From NCBI GenBank assembly GCA_903837595.1, contig CAILVI010000557.1, positions 1 to 37,740 on the forward strand: a stretch of DNA of 37,740 bases, written 5' to 3'. Position 1 is the first letter of the stretch. Every line of letters begins with the position of its first letter. The notes under the pieces are model-generated. The model was not told where the DNA came from, ran no database searches, and saw only the letters and a program-made list of their open reading frames with translations. Below are positions 17,298-24,764 of the stretch, piece after piece. Both the position numbers and the translations under genes were made by a program. Origin of the DNA: an uncultured Thiodictyon sp. Its GTDB lineage: Bacteria; Pseudomonadota; Gammaproteobacteria; Chromatiales; Chromatiaceae.

Positions 17298-18947
17298 TCA
17301 CCTTGGCTTTCTAACATAAAGATCGAGATTCCACCCCGACCACTCCGGATACTCAGTGGTAAACCTGTGATGTTCATAGTAGGACTTGATCCGTGTCTCC
17401 CAAAATTCTTCCCAAGCATTCTTCATGCCCGCATGGCCATATTTCGCGAATGCTCCGAGCATGGCGTCGCGATGAAATTGGTCTATTAGGATGTATTCAC
17501 ACTCCCGTGAAACGTCCTCGAGCTCGGGCGGCTGAAATGCCCCCATCAGCACCGGATCGAGATAGGGGAAATTAAATGGCCCAGCCCTCAACTCGACTCC
17601 TGGCAATGGCGGCAGCGACCAGTCGGAGTGAACAATCATGCACACGACAGCATCATTATCAGCATTCGCCTTAAACCAACGAGCTGGCATCTCTTTGGTT
17701 GACTTCATCGCCGCTGCCTTGTGCCTCGCCCCCTCATAAACTGCTCTGTATTGTTCCAGCAAGACGTAGGCCGACGGCAATAGCAAAAGAGCAAACATGA
17801 TCGGCAGCGCTTGGTTTGCACCGCGAAATCCAGCACCAACCTTTCGCAAGAGTCCGTACGCATAGGAGAGGGCGACAGCAATGGCCAGAAAGTAATAAAA
17901 GGAAATTACAATTCCCCAACGCGGAAGCTTTGGTGAGCACATCAGCAGCAAAGAGAAAAAAACCAATGGCGCCAAGACAAATATTGATAACTTGTCTTTC
18001 TTGAAAAAAGCATAAAAAGACAAAAACCCGATGGCCGCGAAAGCCAAAACAAGAAACACTATGCCATATGCAGAAAAATTATCGATATTGTAGAAAAACC
18101 AAGGCTCCATCGGTATGATGTCGGACCATCTTCTGACCTCTGCAATACCACTGATAAAGCTATAAAAAAGAGCCCCATGATACAGGTACCTTGCCATTAG
18201 CAGGACCAGCATACCGATAAGGGATAGCAGAAAGCCGCGGAGCAAAAAAGGGAAAGACTTTTCACGAAACAACAAAGCAAGAGACAAGAACGGCAGCAAG
18301 AGGTATGCCGCACCTGTTACTTTGGTCGCCACCAAGAAGGCGCTCACAACCCCCAATGAATATCCCACCGATTTACTGCCGCCACCCTGAATCATCAGAA
18401 TACACAGGTAGCTTACACAGGCGATCAGCGGATATATCAAATAATCAATCCTCAGCGGATTGATCATTAAAATCTGCGGCGATATCGCAAACATCATCGC
18501 CAATAGGCCCGACCACAGTAAGGACCCTGACAACCTGTAGCAAAGGCGATAAAAAACACCTACGCCAACACTGTAAATAGCTATATTTACAGCATAAACA
18601 CTGAAAATATAAACGCTCTCCTTCGATGAGAATGCCGACCAAAACCCGGCCATTCGAAGCAATACCGCAAAGATCGCGTAAAGGATACTATCAGCATCGA
18701 AGTAAGGGACCTTGCCATGTGGTTCGGGCAGCGCGCTGATACTGAAATTGGTGATTGCCGTAACATACGAGTCTATCAACGAAAAACTGGTGTCTGGCTC
18801 ATAAACGTGAGCAAAATATCCGCCCAGCAATACCCAGTAAGCAGCAAAAGAAATCAAGATCACAAAAGCAAATAATACCTCACTAGCCGCCCGGGCCATT
18901 GCCGACCCTTCACGCGCGATGCGGCCAGAAACGCCAGCAAAAAACAT
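17298..18947 (-). CDS. Hypothetical polytopic membrane protein (GT-C-like), low GC
   Basis: 549 residues from the ATG at 18947, which has GGAG 6 bases upstream; an alternative ATG at 18899 with GAAGGG at 6 bases is also good. The first membrane segment follows at 'VLFAFVILISFAAYWVLLGG', and about ten more continue to roughly residue 410. A soluble tail of about 130 residues follows ('ADNDAVVCMIVHSDWSLPPL'). 'FDADSILYAIFAVLLRMAGF' and 'NPLRIDYLIYPLIA' sit in loops typical of membrane glycosyltransferases, where acidic loop residues act in catalysis. No family name can be assigned with confidence. Its base composition is visibly lower in GC than the genes on either side, suggesting transfer. 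A conserved promoter-like repeat lies about 335 bases upstream. Confidence 0.72.
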   Translation of the reverse strand: MFFAGVSGRIAREGSAMARAASEVLFAFVILISFAAYWVLLGGYFAHVYEPDTSFSLIDSYVTAITNFSISALPEPHGKVPYFDADSILYAIFAVLLRMAGFWSAFSSKESVYIFSVYAVNIAIYSVGVGVFYRLCYRLSGSLLWSGLLAMMFAISPQILMINPLRIDYLIYPLIACVSYLCILMIQGGGSKSVGYSLGVVSAFLVATKVTGAAYLLLPFLSLALLFREKSFPFLLRGFLLSLIGMLVLLMARYLYHGALFYSFISGIAEVRRWSDIIPMEPWFFYNIDNFSAYGIVFLVLAFAAIGFLSFYAFFKKDKLSIFVLAPLVFFSLLLMCSPKLPRWGIVISFYYFLAIAVALSYAYGLLRKVGAGFRGANQALPIMFALLLLPSAYVLLEQYRAVYEGARHKAAAMKSTKEMPARWFKANADNDAVVCMIVHSDWSLPPLPGVELRAGPFNFPYLDPVLMGAFQPPELEDVSRECEYILIDQFHRDAMLGAFAKYGHAGMKNAWEEFWETRIKSYYEHHRFTTEYPEWSGWNLDLYVRKPR

Positions 18948-19226
18948 ATGAAACTCCGGCCGCACAAAAGTGAATGGCTGCAATATGAACGCAGAACTGC
19001 TTTACTGCAGTTTCCGGGTTCTGAAATTTAGCCGGGCCAGGCGCTTGGGGCCTCCGATTTTCGCGGGGGTTTCGTTGGATCGGCACAATCCACTCGACAA
19101 CCCGCCCACCGCTACCCCGCCCCACCCCGCAATATCTTTAAAATCCAAGCGCTTAATAGTCAATTCGAACACCTTGCGGTGGTGGAGCACACTGAACTGG
19201 TCGGGATCGTGGATTGGATTGTGGCA
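18948..19226. other. Gene-free leader region upstream of the low-GC membrane gene
   Basis: I see no gene in this stretch. It holds a hairpin AACTGC-TTTACT-GCAGTT (18995-19012) and, on the minus strand, a second weak promoter candidate: TTGACT (19158-19163), 17 bases, TAAAGA (19135-19140). Both would lie in the leader if transcription begins at the repeat promoter near 19282. Confidence 0.4.
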
Positions 19227-19324
19227 TGGCTCGTTGGCTAGCGCAGCACTCGATGATCCAACGGGCGACCCGGCGACGCTGACCGTGTAAGATAGCGCGT
19301 CGCCCGCGGACTGGTCAATCCGGG
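19227..19324 (-). repeat. 98-base promoter-bearing repeat, copy 1
   Basis: This block aligns without gaps to 22307-22404, with about 71 of 98 positions identical by hand count. The best-conserved part, 19284-19324, has 34 of 41 identical. On the minus strand that part contains TTGACC (19313-19318), an 18-base spacer and TATCTT (19289-19294), a good sigma70-like promoter. It faces the low-GC membrane gene that starts at 18947. The end 19227-19236 is identical in both copies. Confidence 0.65.
19289..19318 (-). promoter_or_regulatory. Sigma70-like promoter in repeat copy 1
   Basis: TTGACC and TATCTT are separated by 18 bases on the minus strand, with predicted transcription start near 19282. 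Both hexamers and the spacing are identical in the second copy, although the spacer itself has diverged. This is the pattern expected if the promoter is what selection has kept. It would give the membrane gene a leader of about 335 bases. Confidence 0.5.
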
Positions 19325-19378
19325 ACACACCGCCGCGCCCGGCAAATCCGTTCCAGCCCCCCGGCGCTGGCGCCGGTA

Positions 19379-19570
19379 GCGGCGGCGGGAGTTCTCGGTC
19401 ATACGCAGGTAGTCAAACACCGGGCGGACGTTGCGCGCCGGGCGCCGGATGGTCGCAGCAACGGTGGCGTGGAATTTGGCCTTCACGGCGCCGATCGCGA
19501 AGCGGCGCAGCGCTAATATGTTCTCCGGACCGTGGCCGGTGCGGATTGTGCAACGGTCCTCGGCCCAGTT
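19379..19570 (-). pseudogene. C-terminal remnant of an ISAs1-like transposase
   Basis: The minus-strand translation over these bases reads 'WAEDRCTIRTGHGPEN', 'LALRRFAIGAVKAK' and 'ARNVRPVFDYLRMTENSRRR'. This is the conserved C-terminal end of ISAs1-family DDE transposases. No upstream catalytic domain remains: the frame opens only about 16 codons earlier with unrelated text, and another frame overlaps it. It is therefore a decayed fragment. It lies next to the promoter-bearing repeat, inside the low-GC stretch. Confidence 0.7.
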
Positions 19571-19777
19571 CCCGTCCAAGCCGCTCTGGAAAAGGCACAT
19601 CCTCAACATCCCCCGCAACCCGATTAGCGGGCGACCAGCATTCGAGCTGATGTGGCATGGTACGGGCGCTCCGGAATGTCATGGCGCGCATGGCGCCATT
19701 ATACCAGTCAGGCCCTATCGATAGGGCGGGATGTTTCGCCGTTTCGGCCTTGGTCATTATTCCGTCCGGCCGTGATC

Positions 19778-19835
19778 GGTCCGCACAGCGGACCCTACGG
19801 CAAGGTCGCGATCGGCAGGGTCCGCTATGCGGACC
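19778..19835. repeat. Paired REP-like palindromes
   Basis: Two palindromes with the same arms, GGTCCGC-ACA-GCGGACC (19778-19794) and GGTCCGC-TAT-GCGGACC (19819-19835), lie 24 bases apart. Flanking bases (CCTAC after the first, GCAGG before the second) are partly complementary, so the two units are in opposite orientation, like a BIME. The rest of 19571-19949 shows no gene. This pair lies 3' of the acyltransferase gene and could protect or end its transcript. Confidence 0.6.
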
Positions 19836-19949
19836 AGCGGCCTTGCAGGCAGCGACATGGCCGGCATTATGATCAAGGCCAGTGTTTCCGTAGGTACAGG
19901 GCTACCGTTGCTTATTGGGCTCAGAAATAGTCTGCGACTTCAGTTTACC

Positions 19950-22073
19950 TCAGTCTGGTGATAGTTTCAGCCGACTCGCCAAGTACCTCGAGCCATGCAA
20001 AGACAAATGCAAATCATCGCGGTAGAGGGGATAATCGCCATCCATTATAGGACAACTGGTTGCAGTGCAAAAAATCGGATATGGATCCAGAACAGAAACA
20101 CTGGCATCGCCCACAATGGCTGCATCAAATATTGATTCATATTCGTTAAGATAGGACATCACCAGCGCCGCGGGCACCTCACATTTTTTCTCGACCTTAT
20201 GAAACACCAGCGGTCTAGTTATTATGCAATTGACGGGGTCTATTTCCATCTCAGGCGTCTGCTTCATAATGATCACCTTCTTTCCCGCGCTGACCAGAAA
20301 AGCAATCGTTTCTCTTATTTTCCCGGAAAACACCATAACATTTGAGTCATCACCCGGCACCTTCGATCTGATTTCCCACGCCCGGTCATAACGCCGACTA
20401 AATCTATTTCCATTAATATAAAGATGCCAGTTTGCCGCCAAGACAACGGTGCGGACATCAGGCCGGCCAGCAACCACCCTTATCGCATTACTACCCATTG
20501 AATTACACCAGTCAACCTCCCCGGCGAAGCCGCTGGTAATATCAATGAGGGGCGGACAACCGGACCCCCCAAGCATTACAAGATTATCACCGAGCTTATT
20601 GTACTCACTTGCCAGCCCGGGGAAATAACTATTTGCGAAACTATCGCCAATGAGCGCGACGCTCGGCGACTTATCGCTCGCCAACCTGCAGTACTTGTAG
20701 TGATACCCAAAGCGCTTGCGGCAAACCGGATCGGCATCGTCCGTATCTTGCCACTTGACAAATTCAAGAACCGCATCCATCGCCTTGATCGGCGGCCTGA
20801 AATGCAGCCCTTCACTTTGGTAAGTATAATAGCCGAGGGACCCGACACAAATCATCAAAACAACCAGTACCGGCCCTCTAACATTATTCTGCTTGCCAAA
20901 CCGTAACGGACGCTCAATCAGCTTATAGGTAAGCCAGGCCAGAACAATCGCAATCGCTACTGCAGCAGTCCGCAGCGACTGGCCAGGCGGCTTTGTTTCA
21001 ATTATTCGACCAAACGACAACAACGGCCAGTGCCACAAATACAGCGGAAAACTAATCCGCCCGAACCATACCAGGATGCGATGAGAAAGAACCACGCGAT
21101 TTAACCAGGCGTGCCTGCCTGCACCAATAATCATCACCGTGCCGAGCACCGGCAGGATTACCCAGGTGCCCGGAAAGTGCACGTCCTTAGTGATGACCGC
21201 GAGGCCGGTGATGATGAATAACGCCCCCAGCATTGATAGTGCATTCCGCAATGTTACAGCGCTGCTGGCCGGCATCGGTGCGCACCTCAGCCGCCCCAGC
21301 AAACCGTCCAGAAGCGCCTGACATTGTGGCAATAGCTGACTACTATGATGAGTACCGTACGCCAGCGCAGACCCGACCAGCAACTCCCAAAAACGGGTTT
21401 GCGGCGAGTAAAAGTCCGCCACGCCATCGCTACGATAGGTCGTCAGATTGAGGGCAAAGGAGACGCCCGCGGCCACCAGCATTATCATCAGCAAGTTAAA
21501 TCGCATCTTCCATGCCGCCCACACCAGGAACGGCCACACAATATAAAACTGCTCCTCGATCCCCAAGCTCCACAAATGAAGCAGAGGCTTTGTTTCAGCG
21601 GCGACGTCAAAATATCCGCTCTCACTCCACAACACCAGATTCGCGACGAACCCGGCGCCGGCAGCCATATGCTTTCCCAGCTGCTGGTACTCGGTCGCGA
21701 GCAACGCAAACCAGCCGAACGCAAAGCAGAAAATCAGTACGACCAGGAGCGCAGGAAAAATGCGGCGAATTCGGCGACTATAGAATTCCGAAAAACTGAA
21801 CGCATCACGCTCCAGGCTACTGAAAATAATGCCGGAAATCAGAAAGCCAGAGATCACAAAAAAAATGTCCACGCCGATGAATCCCCCCGGAACCGAGCGA
21901 TGGAAGGCGTGAAAGGCGACAACGGCAAGCACCGCGACAGCGCGCAACCCATCGATATCGGCGCGATACTTTGGGTGCATCAGGTGCGCGGATGGTGGAG
22001 GGAGAGTTGCTTCTTGGTCGGGCGCAATACGCGCATCGACCGGGCCGCGATAGCGGCGCCAGGCAATGATCAT
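19950..22073 (-). CDS. OafA/YrhL-type acyltransferase with C-terminal SGNH domain
   Basis: 707 residues from the ATG at 22073. That start has GAGGG 8 bases upstream and overlaps a small upstream frame (ATGA). A later in-frame ATG at 21980 begins exactly at family text 'MHPKYRADIDGLRAVAVL' but lacks a ribosome site. Residues about 32-380 are an Acyl_transf_3 membrane domain with the catalytic-type H55 in 'VVAFHAF', 'GGFIGVDIFFVISGFLIS' and 'HLWSLGIEEQFYIVWP'. The C-terminal third is an SGNH-type domain with 'GDSFANSYFPG' and 'DDLHLSLHGSRYLA'. Such proteins O-acylate surface sugars: the membrane part brings acyl groups across and the periplasmic SGNH part finishes transfer. Base composition is lower in GC than the genes beyond 22.4 kb. 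Confidence 0.88.
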   Translation of the reverse strand: MIIAWRRYRGPVDARIAPDQEATLPPPSAHLMHPKYRADIDGLRAVAVLAVVAFHAFHRSVPGGFIGVDIFFVISGFLISGIIFSSLERDAFSFSEFYSRRIRRIFPALLVVLIFCFAFGWFALLATEYQQLGKHMAAGAGFVANLVLWSESGYFDVAAETKPLLHLWSLGIEEQFYIVWPFLVWAAWKMRFNLLMIMLVAAGVSFALNLTTYRSDGVADFYSPQTRFWELLVGSALAYGTHHSSQLLPQCQALLDGLLGRLRCAPMPASSAVTLRNALSMLGALFIITGLAVITKDVHFPGTWVILPVLGTVMIIGAGRHAWLNRVVLSHRILVWFGRISFPLYLWHWPLLSFGRIIETKPPGQSLRTAAVAIAIVLAWLTYKLIERPLRFGKQNNVRGPVLVVLMICVGSLGYYTYQSEGLHFRPPIKAMDAVLEFVKWQDTDDADPVCRKRFGYHYKYCRLASDKSPSVALIGDSFANSYFPGLASEYNKLGDNLVMLGGSGCPPLIDITSGFAGEVDWCNSMGSNAIRVVAGRPDVRTVVLAANWHLYINGNRFSRRYDRAWEIRSKVPGDDSNVMVFSGKIRETIAFLVSAGKKVIIMKQTPEMEIDPVNCIITRPLVFHKVEKKCEVPAALVMSYLNEYESIFDAAIVGDASVSVLDPYPIFCTATSCPIMDGDYPLYRDDLHLSLHGSRYLASRLKLSPD

Positions 22074-22204
22074 CGCCCCAACCCTCGCGTTTCGCGACAC
22101 GGCGGCGCCGGAGCGCTGGGTTTAAACAAGAGAAATCTAAGCCTTTGCAGAGCAATTCGGCGGGAATCTCGGCTGCGCGGAACGCGGATCGGGGCCCGTC
22201 CCAT
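22070..22204 (-). CDS. Small Arg-rich ORF, possible leader peptide coupled to the acyltransferase
   Basis: A 44-codon frame starts at ATG 22204 with an excellent GGAGG site (22210-22214) 5 bases upstream. It ends with TGA at 22070-22072, overlapping the acyltransferase ATG at 22073 (ATGA). The peptide has many Arg residues ('IRVPRSRDSRRIALQRLRF') and no recognised domain. A promoter in repeat copy 2 would start transcription about 158 bases upstream. The site and overlap are seen; expression and function are inference. It could be a leader that couples translation, or chance. Confidence 0.4.
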   Translation of the reverse strand: MGRAPIRVPRSRDSRRIALQRLRFLLFKPSAPAPPCRETRGLGR

Positions 22205-22209
22205 AGCAA

Positions 22210-22214
22210 CCTCC
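22210..22214 (-). promoter_or_regulatory. Strong ribosome binding site of the small ORF
   Basis: GGAGG on the minus strand sits 5 bases from ATG 22204. It is stronger than any site directly before the acyltransferase gene, which is why the small frame was considered real enough to list. Confidence 0.45.
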
Positions 22215-22306
22215 GAGCAACAGTCTGGAATGCGTATTAAGCCAGTCCGGATGGCGTGCAGTAGAAACAAACCGATTGGCCCGGGGTCGCGCGTACCCTA
22301 GCGGCG

Positions 22307-22404
22307 TGGCTCGTTGTCCACCACAACACCGTGTCACTCGACAGGCGATCCGCGGACGCCGCTCGTGTAAGATAACGTGTGGCCCGCGTGGCGGTCAATC
22401 CGGG
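22307..22404 (-). repeat. 98-base promoter-bearing repeat, copy 2
   Basis: This is the same-orientation partner of 19227-19324. The distance between the two best-conserved parts is exactly equal in both copies (57 bases from TGGCTCGTTG to CGTGTAAGATA). It lies just upstream of the small ORF and acyltransferase, pointing toward them. Bases 22405-22491 between it and the plus-strand operon show no gene. Confidence 0.65.
22369..22398 (-). promoter_or_regulatory. Sigma70-like promoter in repeat copy 2
   Basis: TTGACC (22393-22398), an 18-base spacer and TATCTT (22369-22374) on the minus strand give a predicted start near 22362. It would drive the small ORF and the acyltransferase. It is identical in hexamers and spacing to copy 1. 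Confidence 0.5.
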
Positions 22405-22491
22405 CCCCCCTGCCGATCTGCTCCGCTGGTGGTGGTAAGCCCGCGGTCATCGCCATGGGGGCACGACCATTTCTTTCCCTGAAGGTCATCA

Positions 22492-23625
22492 ATGAGCCGT
22501 CCGACGGTCGCCATTTTTCTCCCCTCCCTGGCCGGCGGCGGGGCGGAGCGCATGATGCTGAACCTGGCACTGGGCCTCAACGGCGCAGGGGTTGCGGTCG
22601 ACCTGGTGGTCGGGAGCGCCGCCGGACCCTATCGGGACTTGGTGCCGACCGAGGTCCAGCTGGTTGACCTTGGCGCGGGACGGGTGTTGGCGGCCCTACC
22701 GGGGCTCACCCGCTATCTGCGCCGCCGGCGCCCGGACGTGTTGCTCTCCGCCATGGACCACGCCAACCTGGTGGCGCTTTGGGCACGGAGCCTGGCGCGC
22801 ACACCGACCCGCGTCTATGTCAGCGTGCGCAGCAACCTGTCCCAGGAAGCCAAGCACGCCCCCACGCTCGCCGGGCGCTGGTTGCCACGCCTGGCACGCA
22901 CCTTCTATCCGCAGGCCCAGGCGGTGATCGCCGTCTCCCAGGGGGTCGCCGACGACCTGACCCGCCTGATCGGTGCGGGGCGGGCGCGGGTCGTCGCCAT
23001 CCCCAACCCGGTCGTCACACCGGACCTGGCGGACCTGGCCGCCACGCGACCGGACCACCCCTGGCTGCGCGATGCGCAGGCGCCGCCGGTGATCCTGGCC
23101 GCCGGACGCCTGTCGGCGCAGAAAGACTTTCCGACCCTGATCCGCGCCTTCGCCACGCTGGAGCGCGCGCGAGGGCTGCGCCTGCTGATCCTGGGCGACG
23201 GGCCCGCGCGGGCAACTCTGGAGGCCCTAGTGCAGGCACTTGGGCTCACCGACCGGGTCGCGCTGCCCGGCTTCACGGCCAACCCCTTCGCCGCGATGGC
23301 CCGCGCCCGGCTGTTCGTACTCTCCTCCGCCTGGGAAGGCTTGCCCGGCGTGCTGATCCAGGCCATGGCCTGCGGGACGCCGGTGGTGAGCACTGACTGT
23401 CCGAGCGGCCCGCGCGAGGTCCTGGCCGACGGCCGCTACGGCCCGCTGGTCCCGGTGGGCGACGTGCCGGCGCTGGCCGCGGCCATCCGCCACACCCTGG
23501 ACCACCCACCCGCCGCGGCCGTACTCAAGGCCCGGGCGGCCGACTATGCGCTCGCACCGGTGACCCGTCGCTATCTGGAGGTGATGGGCCTGGGGAGCGC
23601 CGAAATCGCGTGGGAAGGCCCATGA
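22492..23625 (+). CDS. GT4 glycosyltransferase (WecG/CapM-like group)
   Basis: 377 residues. The ATG at 22492 has GAAGG 6-7 bases upstream. The acceptor domain opens with 'VAIFLPSLAGGGAERMMLNLALGL', followed by 'VIAVSQGVADDL' and 'VVAIPNPV'. The donor domain has 'ILAAGRLSAQKDFPTLIRAFA', 'LLILGDGPARATLEAL' and 'SSAWEGLPGVLIQAMACGTPVVS', with the usual acidic donor-site residue. It is complete and of normal length. It is the first gene of a four-gene GC-rich operon whose genes overlap by 1-4 bases. It should add a sugar to a lipid-linked glycan at the inner membrane; the sugar is not evident. Confidence 0.88.
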   Translation: MSRPTVAIFLPSLAGGGAERMMLNLALGLNGAGVAVDLVVGSAAGPYRDLVPTEVQLVDLGAGRVLAALPGLTRYLRRRRPDVLLSAMDHANLVALWARSLARTPTRVYVSVRSNLSQEAKHAPTLAGRWLPRLARTFYPQAQAVIAVSQGVADDLTRLIGAGRARVVAIPNPVVTPDLADLAATRPDHPWLRDAQAPPVILAAGRLSAQKDFPTLIRAFATLERARGLRLLILGDGPARATLEALVQALGLTDRVALPGFTANPFAAMARARLFVLSSAWEGLPGVLIQAMACGTPVVSTDCPSGPREVLADGRYGPLVPVGDVPALAAAIRHTLDHPPAAAVLKARAADYALAPVTRRYLEVMGLGSAEIAWEGP

Positions 23626-24764
23626 GGATCGCCCATGTCATCACCGGGCTGGAACTGGGCGGGGCCGAGATGATGCTCTTCAAGCTACTCGCGACCCTGG
23701 ACCGGGCGACCTTTGAGCCCCTGGTGATCTCGCTCATCACCCCGGGCCCAATGCTGGGGCCAATCGAGGGCTTGGGCGTGCGGGTGGAAACGCTCCACAT
23801 GCGGCGCGGGCTCCCCTCCCCCGGGGCCATCGTGTCGCTGGTCAAGCGCTTGCGCGCCTTCAGGCCGGACCTGATCCAGACCTGGATGTACCACGCGGAC
23901 CTGCTCGGGGCACTCGCGAGACCCCTGGTCGGCGCCCGCCCGCGGCTGGTCTGGAACATCCGCCAGAGCGATCTCGACCCGCGCCACACCGGCCGCGGCA
24001 CCCGGTTGGTGGCGCGCCTCAATGGGCTCGTCTCCTATCTGGGCCCGGACCGGATCGTCTGCTGCTCGCAGCGTGCCCAGGACGTCCATCGCGCCCTGGG
24101 CTATCGCAGCCGCTGCCTCACCGTCATCCCCAATGGGTTCGACCTGGCGCGCTTCCGCCCAGACGACGCGGCGCGGGCACAACTGCGTGCCGAACTGGGC
24201 GTCCCGGCGGCGGCCCCGCTGCTGGGCCTGGTGGCGCGCTACGACCCGCAAAAGGACCTGCCGACCTTTCTCCAGGCAGCGGCACTGGTACGCACGGCCC
24301 GACCGGAGTCCCGCTTCCTGTTGTGTGGGACGGGCATGGAGCAGGGCAACCCGGTGCTCGGGGGCTGGATTGCCGACGCCGGACTGACTGATGCCATCCA
24401 CCTGCTCGGTCCCCGCACGGACACCCCGCGGGTCTTCGCCGCACTGGACCTACTGGTGTCATCCTCGGCCTATGGCGAGGGCTTTCCCAACGTGGTCGGC
24501 GAGGCAATGGCCACTGGCGTACCCTGTGCGGTGACTGACGTGGGTGACTCAGGCCTGATCGTGGGCGACACTGGATGTAGCGTCCCGCCCCGGAACCCGA
24601 CGGCCCTGGCCGCGACCATCCTGCGGCTGTTGGCCGAGGCCCCGCAGGCCCGCGAGCGCCGCGGTGCGTCCGCCCGCGAGCGGATCGCCGCCAACTATTC
24701 ACTGGCACGCGTCGCCGCGCGCTACGCGGAGCTCTACCAATCACTGCAACGGGGAAATCACTGA
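23622..24764 (+). CDS. GT4 glycosyltransferase
   Basis: 380 residues from the ATG at 23622, which overlaps the upstream TGA (ATGA) and follows GGAAGG. A GTG 12 bases earlier is in frame but less likely. It opens with 'MRIAHVITGLELGGAEMMLFKLL', the glycine-rich GT4 acceptor-domain loop, then 'VWNIRQSDLDPRH', 'VIPNGFDLARFRPDD', 'GLVARYDPQKDLPTFLQAA' and 'SSSAYGEGFPNVVGEAMATGVPC' at the donor site. All expected motifs are present. It overlaps the amidotransferase gene by one base (TGATG), so production of the two is probably coupled. The substrate is unknown. Confidence 0.88.
   Translation: MRIAHVITGLELGGAEMMLFKLLATLDRATFEPLVISLITPGPMLGPIEGLGVRVETLHMRRGLPSPGAIVSLVKRLRAFRPDLIQTWMYHADLLGALARPLVGARPRLVWNIRQSDLDPRHTGRGTRLVARLNGLVSYLGPDRIVCCSQRAQDVHRALGYRSRCLTVIPNGFDLARFRPDDAARAQLRAELGVPAAAPLLGLVARYDPQKDLPTFLQAAALVRTARPESRFLLCGTGMEQGNPVLGGWIADAGLTDAIHLLGPRTDTPRVFAALDLLVSSSAYGEGFPNVVGEAMATGVPCAVTDVGDSGLIVGDTGCSVPPRNPTALAATILRLLAEAPQARERRGASARERIAANYSLARVAARYAELYQSLQRGNH

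Noticed and set aside
19135-19163. TTGACT-17-TAAAGA promoter candidate for the low-GC membrane gene
   Set aside because: The -10 box matches poorly and the repeat promoter at 19289-19318 is better and duplicated.
21345-22301. Plus-strand frame of 318 codons across the acyltransferase start
   Set aside because: Gln/His/Arg-rich text without a domain, antisense to a clear acyltransferase.
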